DNA of 64,000 nucleotides from CAJXVA01 sp963761755 (GTDB lineage Bacteria > Myxococcota_A > Polyangia > Nannocystales > Nannocystaceae), in assembly GCA_963761755.1 (NCBI GenBank), contig CAVXIC010000013.1:496001-560000 (forward strand), read 5' to 3'. A program made the translations under genes and the position numbers. This document shows, one piece after another, positions 43,297 to 52,505 of this stretch. Positions within the stretch are counted from its first letter, which is position 1. Each line of letters begins with the position of its first letter. The notes under the pieces were generated by a model that was given only the letters and a program-made list of their open reading frames with translations, was not told the DNA's origin and made no database searches.

Positions 43297-43902
43297 TCAC
43301 GAGTTGAGGGGTTCTTTGCGAGTCTCGTTCGAGCCGTCTTCGGGGGGGTAGTAGAAGACCGAGACCGCATATCGGAGGGACGCCGCATCGCGGTGAGGTG
43401 TCCCGGCGCGGTGGGCAATGTTCGAATGGAACATCGCGAGTCGGCCGGGGCGCGGCGAGACGATCGCGGCCGCATCGCCGGAATCGTCGTAGAAGACCGT
43501 CTCCCCTTGCCAGTCACGCCGCCAGAACGCGTTCGCGTAGTAGAGGAATGTGATGGCGTTCGGAGACTCGAGGTCGAAGTGGATCTGAGGCTGTTGCTGC
43601 GATGACATCGCTGCTGCGTAGACGTGCGACATCGTCGTCGTGTTCGGCACGTTCATGGCCGTCCGGTGTTCGGCGACGAGCGCCTCGAGGACCGGGTGGA
43701 GGAACGGCGCCCGACGGAAGGCGTCCTCGTCGATGTTTGCGTTCAACTCTCCGTCGAAAGACGCGCGGCGGGTGTAGTCGAGTTGGGTGATGACGTGGGC
43801 AAAGTTGCGGACCTGGGAGCTCGAGAACAGCTCGTCGAAGACCAGGAGAGACCGACCGTCGATGCTGGTGACTCGCACGGGTTGGTTGCACATAGGGGTC
43901 AT
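43297..43902 (-). CDS. 2-oxoglutarate/Fe(II)-dependent oxygenase (prolyl-hydroxylase-like)
   Basis: In this 201-residue protein, QIHFDLE gives the HxD iron pair (His108, Asp110), NIAHRAGTPH the distal His (probably His164) and RYAVSVFYY the 2-oxoglutarate-binding Arg177, all on a double-stranded beta-helix layout (ITFLYYAN, GRLAMFHSN). This resembles small prolyl 4-hydroxylase-like enzymes. As first gene of the operon and 90 bases upstream of the precursor, it is the best candidate to hydroxylate it. ATG 43902 is chosen; ATG 43893 is also possible. Confidence 0.85.
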   Translation of the reverse strand: MTPMCNQPVRVTSIDGRSLLVFDELFSSSQVRNFAHVITQLDYTRRASFDGELNANIDEDAFRRAPFLHPVLEALVAEHRTAMNVPNTTTMSHVYAAAMSSQQQPQIHFDLESPNAITFLYYANAFWRRDWQGETVFYDDSGDAAAIVSPRPGRLAMFHSNIAHRAGTPHRDAASLRYAVSVFYYPPEDGSNETRKEPLNS

Positions 43903-44111
43903 CGACGAGGAGTCTCCGCGGGTGCAAGCGGATCACTACAGATGTGCTCTTGCCTCCGTGCGCCGTCGCGGTGCAAGGGCACGCGGGGCGGAGGCGGGAG
44001 GGGACGATCGGCCACGATATGCATTCGCGTCGAGCCGTCCCGGGATGACGGCGCGATCGATGCCCTTCGTCTTGTACGCGCGACGCGGCGGCTACAGCCA
44101 AGCTCGGACCC

Positions 44112-44342
44112 TCACGCGTCGAACGGCGACTGCACGCTTCGCAGCGCGGGACCCGTCACGTTCCGATACTTCGCCGAGAACGGCGAGAGCAGCTCGGGAT
44201 GGCTCGAGTGGATCTCGCCCGGGGGGACGCGGGGCGCGGGCTGGGGCGCGAACGGATCGGCGAGCTCGGTGTGCTGCCGCGTGGCCGGCGCGGGGGCGAT
44301 CGGCGGGGCGAAGATCACAAACGAGAAGAGCAGGGCGAGCAT
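44112..44342 (-). CDS. Small secreted protein with three x-x-P-F repeats
   Basis: ATG 44342 gives 76 residues: a signal peptide (MLALLFSFVIFAPPIAPAPA) and then a short mature part with three spaced repeats, ELADPFAPQ, ELLSPFSAK and SVQSPFDA. Codons have very high GC at third positions, supporting a real gene. It is 209 bases upstream of the oxygenase on the same strand, so it might lead the RiPP-like operon. The 209-base gap (43903-44111) shows no clear promoter. Function unknown. Confidence 0.5.
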   Translation of the reverse strand: MLALLFSFVIFAPPIAPAPATRQHTELADPFAPQPAPRVPPGEIHSSHPELLSPFSAKYRNVTGPALRSVQSPFDA

Positions 44343-44461
44343 CCTGGGGTGAAGATGTGCAGGGACGGTGCCAACTCGAATCCGAGTGTTCAGGGTGCGG
44401 GGCGTGGCGGACTGCAACGCCGCCGTCGTGTGGGCGACGCGCGCCGGGGTAGACTGCGGCG

Positions 44462-44980
44462 GTGAGGGGCTCCATCACCGCCGCGATCGCCGCGACGCTC
44501 GCGCTGCCACCGGTGGCCAGCGCGCGAGCTGCCGAGCCCGAACCCACGCGCATCGAGCCCAAGCCGCTGGCGGGCAAGGAGCGGCGCAAGGAGAGGCGGA
44601 TGCGGGACGAGTCGCACGGAGGCACCGAGAACGGGACCTTCGAGTTCGTTCTGGGCGGTATCGCGGCGGCGGTGACCGCCACGGTGATCGGCCGCGGGAT
44701 CTGGGAGCTGGTCCAGATTCGAGAGACGGAGCGCGACTGCCGGAATGGCGCGGTCGAGCTGGCGTGTAGCAGCCCGAACGCGGCACGCGGCAACCAGATT
44801 GCGGCCGGGCTCTCGTTCGGGCTTGCGGTGCCGCTGTCGGTGGCGACGGGCTTTCTCTTTGCCCGGGGCGTCCGCACCCGCCGCGACTACCAGGCGTGGC
44901 ACGCCCAGCACCCGCAGGTGAGCCTGCTGCCCTCGGCCGGTCGCCGCGGCGGCGGGCTGGCGCTGCACGTGCGGTTCTGA
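44462..44980 (+). CDS. Exported membrane protein, unknown function
   Basis: GTG 44462 begins a signal peptide (AAIAATLALPPVASARAA). A basic, charged segment (KERRKERRMRDE) is followed by two transmembrane helices (about residues 60-82 and 112-134), and the tail is basic. It is directly upstream of trpS (13 bases) and probably co-transcribed with it. No family recognised. Confidence 0.65.
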   Translation: MRGSITAAIAATLALPPVASARAAEPEPTRIEPKPLAGKERRKERRMRDESHGGTENGTFEFVLGGIAAAVTATVIGRGIWELVQIRETERDCRNGAVELACSSPNAARGNQIAAGLSFGLAVPLSVATGFLFARGVRTRRDYQAWHAQHPQVSLLPSAGRRGGGLALHVRF

Positions 44981-44993
44981 CATCTTCGCGTTC

Positions 44994-45998
44994 ATGACGG
45001 CTCTTCCGCCCCGTCTCCTGTCGGGCATCCAGCCCAGCGGCGAGCTCCACCTCGGCAACTACTTCGGGGCCATCGCTCAGTTCGTCCGGTTGCAGGAGCA
45101 GTACGCAGGCAACTGTTTCGTCTTCATCGCGGACTATCACGCGCTGACGACGGTTCGCGATCCCGAGAAGCTGCGCGCCAGCGTGTTCGACGTGGCCGCC
45201 ACCTACCTCTCCCTGGGGCTCGATCCCGACAAGGTCACGCTGTTTCGGCAGTCCGACGTCATCGAGCACCTCGAGCTGAGCTGGGTGCTGTCGACCGTCA
45301 CGGGCATGGGCCTCCTGGAGCGAGCCCACTCGTACAAGGACAAGGTCACCAAGGGCATTCGGCCGTCGGTCGGGCTCTTCTACTACCCGGTCCTCATGGC
45401 CGCCGACATCCTCATCTACGACGCGTCGGTCGTCCCCGTCGGCAAGGACCAGGTCCAGCACGTGGAGATGACCCAGGACATGGCGACGCACTTCAACGAG
45501 GCCTACGGCAATGGAGAGCCGGTGCTGCGGCGACCCGAGTTCGAGCTCAGCACGATGGCCAAGGTTCCCGGCATCGACGGGGACAAGATGAGCAAGAGCT
45601 ACGACAACACGATCCCCATCTTCTTGTCGGGCAAGAAGCTCAAGAAGCGCGTTGCGGGGGTCGTCACCGACTCCAAGAGCTTGGGCGACCCGCTGGACCC
45701 CGAGACCTGCAACGTGTTCGCGCTGCTGAAGCTGTTCGTCCACGGGGACGAACTCGAGCAGCTCGCCCGGTGGTATCGGGCTGGAGCACGCGACGGGCAG
45801 CCGTTTGGCTACGGTCACGCCAAGCAGATCCTCGCCGCGAAGATCGACGCCCACTTCGCCGACGCGCGGGCGAAGTATCAAGGGCTCCAAGACGACCCGG
45901 GCCAGGTGGAGGCGGTGCTCCGTGCCGGGGCCGAGCGCGCGCGAGAGGTCGCCGGGGCCACGATGGGTCGCGTTCGCAGGGCTATCGGTCTTCGCTAG
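44994..45998 (+). CDS. trpS: Tryptophan-tRNA ligase
   Basis: This class I aminoacyl-tRNA synthetase has SGIQPSGELHLGNYFGAI, the HIGH-type motif (HLGN), YPVLMAADILIY, VGKDQVQHVEMTQDMA and GDKMSKSYDNTI, the KMSKS loop, all as in bacterial TrpRS. At 334 residues it has normal length. It charges tRNA-Trp in the cytoplasm. Its 3' end overlaps the convergent M28-like gene by 17 bases. Confidence 0.97.
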   Translation: MTALPPRLLSGIQPSGELHLGNYFGAIAQFVRLQEQYAGNCFVFIADYHALTTVRDPEKLRASVFDVAATYLSLGLDPDKVTLFRQSDVIEHLELSWVLSTVTGMGLLERAHSYKDKVTKGIRPSVGLFYYPVLMAADILIYDASVVPVGKDQVQHVEMTQDMATHFNEAYGNGEPVLRRPEFELSTMAKVPGIDGDKMSKSYDNTIPIFLSGKKLKKRVAGVVTDSKSLGDPLDPETCNVFALLKLFVHGDELEQLARWYRAGARDGQPFGYGHAKQILAAKIDAHFADARAKYQGLQDDPGQVEAVLRAGAERAREVAGATMGRVRRAIGLR

Positions 45999-47529
45999 CG
46001 TCGTCGTCGTCGTCTTCGGCGTCCTCGGGGTCGCCGGGCTCGTCGGTCTGCTCGGGATCGTCGACCCGCGGAAGAATGACCACGGGGGTGTCGGCTTCAT
46101 CGGCGAGATCCCAGACGAGGTCGAAGGTCACCTTGGCGGTGTTGGCCAGGTTGGTCAGGGGAACGGACGGATCGAGCGTGTCCGGAGCCGAGCCTCCGCG
46201 CCGCGTGAGGGTGACTCGCGGGACGCGAGGCAGGTCGAAGGCGAGGTGCCCGTACCCGGGCTCGTGGTCGGTGAGCACGGCGGCCGGGATGAACTCCCGA
46301 ACGCGCTCTCCGATCGTCGAGCGGTGCCCGCCGATCACCGTCAGGTTCTGCGCGGTCCAGTCGAGCCGATCCAGGTTCACCACGGCGACGATGTTCTCGG
46401 GCAAGGCCAGTCCCTCACCGGCGAGCTGTTCGAGGCCGAGGTTGCCGAGGCTTCCACCAGCGGCGGCGACGAAGACGATCGAGCGGGAGGGCGTGCGTCC
46501 GGTCTCGCGAACGAGGCTCATGCGCTCGACGACCGCGAGCATCACGGCGAGTCCAGAGGCCGCTTGCGCCTCGCCCCCTTGGGGCTTCTCGGGGGCGAGT
46601 CCACCGGCGTCCCAGCTCGTGGTGACGAGCACGAGCTGCTCGGGCTTCTCCCGGCCTGCGATGCGCCCCAGGACGGTCGAGTCTTCGAACCAGCGCTCCT
46701 CGGCGTTGAAGTACACGTCCACTTGGCTTCCCGGCGTGGCCGTCGCCTTGCGCAAGGCGGCGAAGCCCGCCGGGCTGACGAAGCCCTCGACCGGCAGGCC
46801 CGCGGGTGGGTCGCTGCTGAGGGCCCGCGGCTGGATCTCGACGTCAGCCCAGGTCATCGCGGCTTGGCGAAGCAAGGGGGTGCGCTCGGGCGGAAGCTGC
46901 AGCACGCAGCCTCCAGGGCGTCGGTGGGTCACGGCGTCGAACAAGCCCCGGACCCGGGTGATCGGATCGACGATCTCCTCGCCGAGCAGCGGGACCACCC
47001 CGACGGCGAGTCGGTCGGCGATGTCGACTTGGGGGGCGAGGGCGACGACTTCCATGGGGAGATGGAAGGTGCCCGCCGCCCCACGGTGCCGGAGCCAGAG
47101 ACCCTCGGTGAGTTCGATCCTCTCCGGCTCTTGGCCCTCGATCGCGTCCTTGAGGGGAATCGTGACGAGCATGCGCGGATCGACGACCTGTACGGCTCGG
47201 ATGCCCACAGGCGTGGTCCAGCCGAGCGTGGGCGCCGAGGGAATCAGCCCCGCGTCTGTGAACAGCGACGTGATCGCGCTGGTGGTGAGCTCGGCGCCGT
47301 CGGTCCCGGGCCTGCGACCGCCGAGTCCCGGAGCCGTGAGGAAGCCGAGGCTTCGCCGAACGCTCGCCGCCCAAACCGTCGTCGGATCGGTCTCGTCGTT
47401 CTGAGAGGGGACCTGAGGCAGCTCGTCGAGGCGGTAGCGGGGTGGCTCCGTGGCGAGCGACTCCGGCTCCACGGTCTCCACGTTGCATCCGTGCAGGCAC
47501 ACCAGCGCGATCAACCAGGGGCGTTTCAT
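45982..47529 (-). CDS. M28-peptidase-like lipoprotein without zinc ligands
   Basis: ATG 47529 overlaps the MscS gene stop (ATGA) and encodes a lipoprotein signal (LIALVCLHGC). The body follows the M28 aminopeptidase plan, with QLVLVTTSWDAGG where family members have a H-x-D zinc site, GGEAQAASGLAVMLAVVERM where they have GADDNASG, and RSIVFVAAAGGSLGNLGLEQL where they have FvafsgEE.gllGS. The first His is Ser, the bridging Asp is not in place and the Glu-Glu pair is Gly-Gly. The protein therefore looks catalytically dead but keeps the fold, possibly as a binding or periplasmic sensor subunit of this ion-transport operon. The C-terminal 40 residues are highly acidic. Confidence 0.75.
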   Translation of the reverse strand: MKRPWLIALVCLHGCNVETVEPESLATEPPRYRLDELPQVPSQNDETDPTTVWAASVRRSLGFLTAPGLGGRRPGTDGAELTTSAITSLFTDAGLIPSAPTLGWTTPVGIRAVQVVDPRMLVTIPLKDAIEGQEPERIELTEGLWLRHRGAAGTFHLPMEVVALAPQVDIADRLAVGVVPLLGEEIVDPITRVRGLFDAVTHRRPGGCVLQLPPERTPLLRQAAMTWADVEIQPRALSSDPPAGLPVEGFVSPAGFAALRKATATPGSQVDVYFNAEERWFEDSTVLGRIAGREKPEQLVLVTTSWDAGGLAPEKPQGGEAQAASGLAVMLAVVERMSLVRETGRTPSRSIVFVAAAGGSLGNLGLEQLAGEGLALPENIVAVVNLDRLDWTAQNLTVIGGHRSTIGERVREFIPAAVLTDHEPGYGHLAFDLPRVPRVTLTRRGGSAPDTLDPSVPLTNLANTAKVTFDLVWDLADEADTPVVILPRVDDPEQTDEPGDPEDAEDDDDDASEDR

Positions 47530-48290
47530 GCGTCCTCCTCTTCGAACGTTCCGAGCAGCTGTCGCTCGAGGGCCCGCCGGGCTCCGTCGACGTCGCGGGT
47601 GGACCAGGTCTGCATCGAGAGCACCCAGCCGCGGTCGGTCTCGGTGAGGGTGGGGCGGCTTCCACCGCGCCGGAACGGACTGACGTGGGCCAGACGCAGG
47701 AGCATGGTGCGTTGCTCGGGCGAGGACGCCGCTTCGGGCGGCAGCACCACGTCCACCGGCGCCGCCCGCTGCTCGCGGCCGACTTGGATGGTGTGGGAGA
47801 GGACCTCTCGGTTGGGGACCGAGAGCGTGCCGCCATCCCCAGCGCGGATCTCGGTGCGCCACAACCCGATGTGCCGGACGGCTCCCACGGCGCTGGGGAG
47901 CCTGACTTGGTCCCCTTCGCGGAAGCGGCTGCGGCTGGCCAGGGACACGCCCGCAATGAAATCACGGATCCAGTGCGGTAGCGCGAGCGCGACCACCAGC
48001 CCCAACACGGCGACGCTCAGCCACGTGATCACCGGAGCCGCGTCCAGCAGCTTGCGCAGTACGAGGAGCGCGACGACGACGATGAGCGTGACGTCGGCGA
48101 TCGACCGGAAGCGGGCGATGCGTCGCTTGCGGTCCCACCCGAGCCTCCACACGACGCGCGTTCCGGACAGCAGGGCCCGTCGAAGGAGCCAGACCAGCCC
48201 CAGCAGCGCCGCCACGTAGAGCACCAGGCGACCGTTGAGCCGCATCTGCAGAGCGGCGACCTCGCTCTGGAGGAGATCGGTAAACGTCAT
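47526..48290 (-). CDS. MscS-family mechanosensitive channel
   Basis: This 254-residue protein starts at ATG 48290 inside the stop of the upstream gene (ATGA). Three transmembrane helices are seen (about 20-38, 65-80 and 85-105). The pore-lining helix and following beta domain read LALPHWIRDFIAGVSLASR and FREGDQVRL, then IGLWRTEIRAGDGGTLSVPN, the MscS signature. It should release osmolytes under membrane tension. The place in an operon with K+ uptake and antiporters fits osmotic control. A longer frame upstream is a shadow of the neighbouring gene. Confidence 0.9.
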   Translation of the reverse strand: MTFTDLLQSEVAALQMRLNGRLVLYVAALLGLVWLLRRALLSGTRVVWRLGWDRKRRIARFRSIADVTLIVVVALLVLRKLLDAAPVITWLSVAVLGLVVALALPHWIRDFIAGVSLASRSRFREGDQVRLPSAVGAVRHIGLWRTEIRAGDGGTLSVPNREVLSHTIQVGREQRAAPVDVVLPPEAASSPEQRTMLLRLAHVSPFRRGGSRPTLTETDRGWVLSMQTWSTRDVDGARRALERQLLGTFEEEDA

Positions 48291-51200
48291 GACGTCGCCT
48301 CCGCTCGGAAGGCGCCTGCCTCTTGCAGGCCGACGGCGACATCGTCGCAGAAGCCGGGGTCGAGCTCGTAGTGACCCGTGCGCTCGACCTCTCGGATGAG
48401 GGTGGCGGCCATGGCGAAGCGGATCGCTTGAACGAGCTCGGTCTTGGCGAGTCCGCTGCAGCGCCGCAGCGTTTGAAGGTTGGTGGGGCCGTGCCGCAGC
48501 AGGGTCGCGAGCATCGCGAGCACCGCGGTCGGCAGGCGCGGGAGGAACGGCATGCTCCAGGCGAAGCCGGACAGGGACTGGAGCGCGATCGTCTCTCCTT
48601 GGACGCTGGCGTGCGCGAGCCAGAGCTGAAGCGATCGCCGCAGGTTGCCGCCGGAGATGGCCGCGATGTCCTGCGCATAGGAGGCGCGTTCGGACCGACG
48701 CAGGAGACGGCGCCGAAGGTCGGTCCGCCAGTGCCGGGGCAGGTCGAGTCCGAGTCCGGACAGCTCGTGCCGCGCCGTGATGGCCTCGTCGAGTTGTTCC
48801 GCGCTCGGTCGCTGGAGCCTGACGATGCTGCCAAAGGCCGACTCCAGCGGGGCGAGCGCGCCCAGGACCTCCATCGACTCCGCCGCGACGGAGGCTAGCC
48901 AGAAGGTCTGCTCGGCGCGTTCGGCCATGAAGCACAGGAAGCGGCGGAGGTCTTCGATGCCTCGGCGGTCGGGGGTGAACCAGGTGTGGAGATCGTCGAC
49001 GAGCATCACCGAGCGCGTGTTGCCCATCACCTTGGCGAGTGCCTCCGCGTCGGGCTCGACGTCGAACACGCGACCGAGGGCGTGCCAGATCGAGTCCTTG
49101 CGCTCGTTGCCGTGGCGGACCGTGAAGACGCGTCGCGTACTGAGCTTGAGCTGGGCGATGACGAGGGTGGACGTCTTGCCCGAGCCGACCGGGCCGATCA
49201 CCAGGGCGCCGTTGCCCTTGCGGACGTCGCTCTGCCAGGCTCGCTCAGCCTTGACCGTCGCGCGCAGCTGAGCGCGGTGAAGGGCGAAGAGACGAGGATC
49301 GCGAAGGGGTCCGGGCGTGAAGAGCGACCCGTACAGCCCGTCGACACCCGGCTCTCGGCGCTTGCGCTGCTCGTCGAGCAGGGCGCGAACGCTCTGCGCG
49401 TCGAAGTGCCCACCGCGGGAGCGGAGCCTGTAGCGCTCGGCGAGGTCGCCTGCCGTGCCTCGCTTCAGGAAGCCCGAGGCGCGCCCGACGGCGTCGCGCG
49501 CGGAGGTGACGGTGTCTCGCACGAAGGAGCGGACGCGCTCTTGGGTGTTCGGCAGAGTCTCGACGTCGGAGCGCTTGCCCCGAGCGACGGCGCGCGCGGC
49601 CTCGACCAGGCGCTGGGACATCTCGTCGACGTCGGTGCTCAGCTCCTCTCGGACCGAGTTCCACGCCTGGCACGGCCCCTCGGGGAGCGCTTCGAGCATG
49701 GTTCGGGCCCGCGAGACGGCCTCCTCGAGCCGCGCCATGGGTGCGCTGTCGCCCTCTTCTCGGGCCTTCTCCGCGCTTTGGAAGCCGAAGCTCACCAGCG
49801 TCGCCGCCTCGCGCATCGTGTCCCGCGCGGCGGAGAACTGCTCGTGAACGGACTCGAGGCGCTGCTCGACGGACGGCAGCAAGCGGCCCGCGATCTGGAC
49901 CTCCTTGAGCTCTCGAACGTCGACGGTGACCACGTTGACCGTCGCGGGGCGCGGCGTCTCGATGAGCTCGGCGAGCGAGGGCACGATCTCGAGCCTGGGC
50001 TCGCCATCGTTGACGAAGGCCATCAGCGCCGCGAAGGGCGAGGACGTCGAGGTCGCGCGGCGAACCCGGGAGCTGGCTGCGCGCAGGCTCTTCGCGGCGG
50101 GTTTGGTGAGCACCGCGCCCGACTGCATGCCGATCCGCGTCCACTGCTCGTCGTCGAGTTCCTTCGGATCGGGGAGCTGGATGGTGCCGAGCCGATTGAG
50201 CTCCTCTCCAACTTCGGTGGTGAGGGTCTCGAAGGAGTCGTCGAGCGCTCGGGTGACGTCGCTGCGCAGGCGTTCTTGAAGCTTGACCTGGGCGCGCTCG
50301 ACCGCGGTGACGAACTCCAGCAGCGTGATCGCGGCCTTCTGACGGCTCGGCCAGGCGTTCGCGTCCTTGGCCATGCGGGACAGGCTGGCCCCGATCTCGC
50401 GCTCGACCCTGGAGAAACGGACGTGGGATCGGGCGCTGTTGCCCGGCGCTCCAGCGATCGCGAAGATCTTGATCAGGCCGCGCATGGCCGCGTCGGTGGC
50501 CGTCTGGCGGTCCTCTGCGAGCTGCGTCTCGATGGTCTTCTCCAGGACGAGCAGCTGCTTGCGGGTCTCGTCCCAGCTGGCGGTGCCCAACACGGCGCGC
50601 TGGAGGGTCTCGAGGCATCGGGCCTCGTGTCGCTGCCAGTTGCGCAGCACGGACTCCGCGAGCTCCACCATCCTGGGCTCGAATGCGTACCGCACCGCGA
50701 GTTGAACCGGGACCTGTCGCTTGCGGCGGCCGCGTCCGGTGAAGAACGAGAAGAAGTTCGAGACCCGTTTGCGAAGCTGCGTGCGCAGGTCGTCGCCGTC
50801 GTGGATGGCGGCGAGGTGCGGCTCGAGCGGGACGGTTTCGACCAGCGGGAGCGTCTGCGTGTAGTCGGATTGGTGCAGCAACACCGTGCGCAGCGGCTCC
50901 ACCTCGATCGCGTACTGGCTAGGTCGCAGCCTCTCGATGCGGGCGATGACCTTGTCCGCGTCGGTTCCCGGCCCACCGTCGGCGCCGGCCATCTGCCGCC
51001 CGAGCTCGGCGAGCTTGGGCTGTAGCTCGTCGTCGAGCCACGGCTTCCAGGCGTCGAGGTAGGCCTCGCGCGCCTCGGTGACCAACGCGCGCAGCCGCGG
51101 CGACTCAAGCACCTCGAGTCCGAGCTCCTCCTCGGCAGGCGACGGACCGTCGGGCTGGTGCTCGGTCTCCTCCTGGTCCCCCTTGATCTCGCCCGCGCTC

Positions 51201-52504
51201 CGAAGCGCGACGCGCAGGGTGATGGGGCCGACCAGCAGGTTGATCGCGACGACGGCGATGCCCAGGTTGGCGACCACGGTGGCCAGCTCGTCGACCACGG
51301 CCTGCGTCTGCGGCTCGAGTCCGTTCATCTCGGTGAACCGGCCGGTCGCGAGCGCGAGCAGGGTGAGTGCGACGCCCGCCTGCGGCAGGTAGGCGAGCCA
51401 GGCGAGCCGTTGGACCTTGGGCTCCTCACCACCCAATCGACCTCCGAGGCGACCGGAGATGAAGTAGGCCAGGCCCCGGGCAACGCAGACGACCATCGCC
51501 GCGGGCAGCACCGACCACGTGGCGCCCAGATCGATCTTCGCTCCTGCGCTCGTGAAGAAGACGATGAAGACCGGAAGGGAAACGGTCTTGAGCGGATCGA
51601 GCAGGTCGTGCTCGAGCTTTGGCGTCAGGTTGCGGACCATCATGCCCGCAACGATGAAGACCAAGAGCAGCTCGAGGACGATGTGGAACTCGGCCCTGAC
51701 GTAGACCGCGATCTCGGCCACGACGAGGACCATCGCGGTGACGAAGAGCAGCATCTCGGTCTTGACGAACCGCAGGTAGGCGATCAGCAGACCACCGAGA
51801 ACGGCGCCCGCCACCATGCTGAAGCCGATCTCTTCGGCCACGTGCACGAGCACGCCGATCCCGACATCGCCGCCGGCTGACATGCCCAGCGCGGTCGCGA
51901 GCGCCACGTTGAAGGCGACGACGACGACGACGTCCTTGGCGACCGCGGCGCCCAGCACGAGCTCGGTGAGCCGCCCCTTGGCGTTGCTCTCGGACGCGAC
52001 CGCGAGCGCGATGGCGGGCGAGGTGCCGATTGCGAGCGCGGCCAGCAGCATGGCGAGGCCGTAGACCTGGGCGTTGGTCGAAAGACCGAGCAGGTCGGTG
52101 CCCAGCCCCATGGCCAAGACCGCGCCGCCGACGAATACGGCGCACAGCGCGATCTTGATGCCGATGGTCGCCGCGAGGGTGCGCGCGAGCTTGGCCAGCC
52201 CCTTGAGCTCCAGCTCCAAGCCGGCCGTGGTCGCGATGAGCCCCAGCGCCAGGGTGCCGAACATGTTCATGTCGGCGACGACCGCTTTGGACAGGATGTC
52301 CGCGGCGTAGGGCCCCAGCACGATGCCGCTGACGATGTAGCCGGTCACCTTGGGCAGCGACATGCGGCCGCCGAGCTCGGCGATCGCAAACGCTGCGAGG
52401 ATGACGAAGCCGATCGCGGCGAGCGTCACGGACTGGTTGGCGCGCAGGGCATCGAGGCCCAGCATCATCACCAGAAGAGCGAGAACGACGAACAACCGAC
52501 GCAC
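48287..52504 (-). CDS. CPA2-type cation/proton antiporter fused to helical domain and AAA+ ATPase
   Basis: Residues 1-420 form a 12-13-helix Na+(K+)/H+ exchanger (GGRMSLPKVTGYIVSGIVLG, AIGTSPAIALAVASES, GAAVAKDVVVVVAF). About 430-1080 is a long charged, mostly helical cytoplasmic region with no recognised motif. About 1085-1405 is a P-loop ATPase of ORC/STAND style: GALVIGPVGSGKTST (Walker A), SVMLVDDLHTWF (Walker B), a lid with RSLQLWL, and a winged-helix-like end (ILRHGPTNLQTLRRCSGL-type segment). I know of no family joining an antiporter to an AAA+ NTPase. It may couple nucleotide state to ion flux. GTG 52504 follows the trkH stop by one base. Confidence 0.85.
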   Translation of the reverse strand: MRRLFVVLALLVMMLGLDALRANQSVTLAAIGFVILAAFAIAELGGRMSLPKVTGYIVSGIVLGPYAADILSKAVVADMNMFGTLALGLIATTAGLELELKGLAKLARTLAATIGIKIALCAVFVGGAVLAMGLGTDLLGLSTNAQVYGLAMLLAALAIGTSPAIALAVASESNAKGRLTELVLGAAVAKDVVVVVAFNVALATALGMSAGGDVGIGVLVHVAEEIGFSMVAGAVLGGLLIAYLRFVKTEMLLFVTAMVLVVAEIAVYVRAEFHIVLELLLVFIVAGMMVRNLTPKLEHDLLDPLKTVSLPVFIVFFTSAGAKIDLGATWSVLPAAMVVCVARGLAYFISGRLGGRLGGEEPKVQRLAWLAYLPQAGVALTLLALATGRFTEMNGLEPQTQAVVDELATVVANLGIAVVAINLLVGPITLRVALRSAGEIKGDQEETEHQPDGPSPAEEELGLEVLESPRLRALVTEAREAYLDAWKPWLDDELQPKLAELGRQMAGADGGPGTDADKVIARIERLRPSQYAIEVEPLRTVLLHQSDYTQTLPLVETVPLEPHLAAIHDGDDLRTQLRKRVSNFFSFFTGRGRRKRQVPVQLAVRYAFEPRMVELAESVLRNWQRHEARCLETLQRAVLGTASWDETRKQLLVLEKTIETQLAEDRQTATDAAMRGLIKIFAIAGAPGNSARSHVRFSRVEREIGASLSRMAKDANAWPSRQKAAITLLEFVTAVERAQVKLQERLRSDVTRALDDSFETLTTEVGEELNRLGTIQLPDPKELDDEQWTRIGMQSGAVLTKPAAKSLRAASSRVRRATSTSSPFAALMAFVNDGEPRLEIVPSLAELIETPRPATVNVVTVDVRELKEVQIAGRLLPSVEQRLESVHEQFSAARDTMREAATLVSFGFQSAEKAREEGDSAPMARLEEAVSRARTMLEALPEGPCQAWNSVREELSTDVDEMSQRLVEAARAVARGKRSDVETLPNTQERVRSFVRDTVTSARDAVGRASGFLKRGTAGDLAERYRLRSRGGHFDAQSVRALLDEQRKRREPGVDGLYGSLFTPGPLRDPRLFALHRAQLRATVKAERAWQSDVRKGNGALVIGPVGSGKTSTLVIAQLKLSTRRVFTVRHGNERKDSIWHALGRVFDVEPDAEALAKVMGNTRSVMLVDDLHTWFTPDRRGIEDLRRFLCFMAERAEQTFWLASVAAESMEVLGALAPLESAFGSIVRLQRPSAEQLDEAITARHELSGLGLDLPRHWRTDLRRRLLRRSERASYAQDIAAISGGNLRRSLQLWLAHASVQGETIALQSLSGFAWSMPFLPRLPTAVLAMLATLLRHGPTNLQTLRRCSGLAKTELVQAIRFAMAATLIREVERTGHYELDPGFCDDVAVGLQEAGAFRAEATS

Positions 52505-52505
52505 G

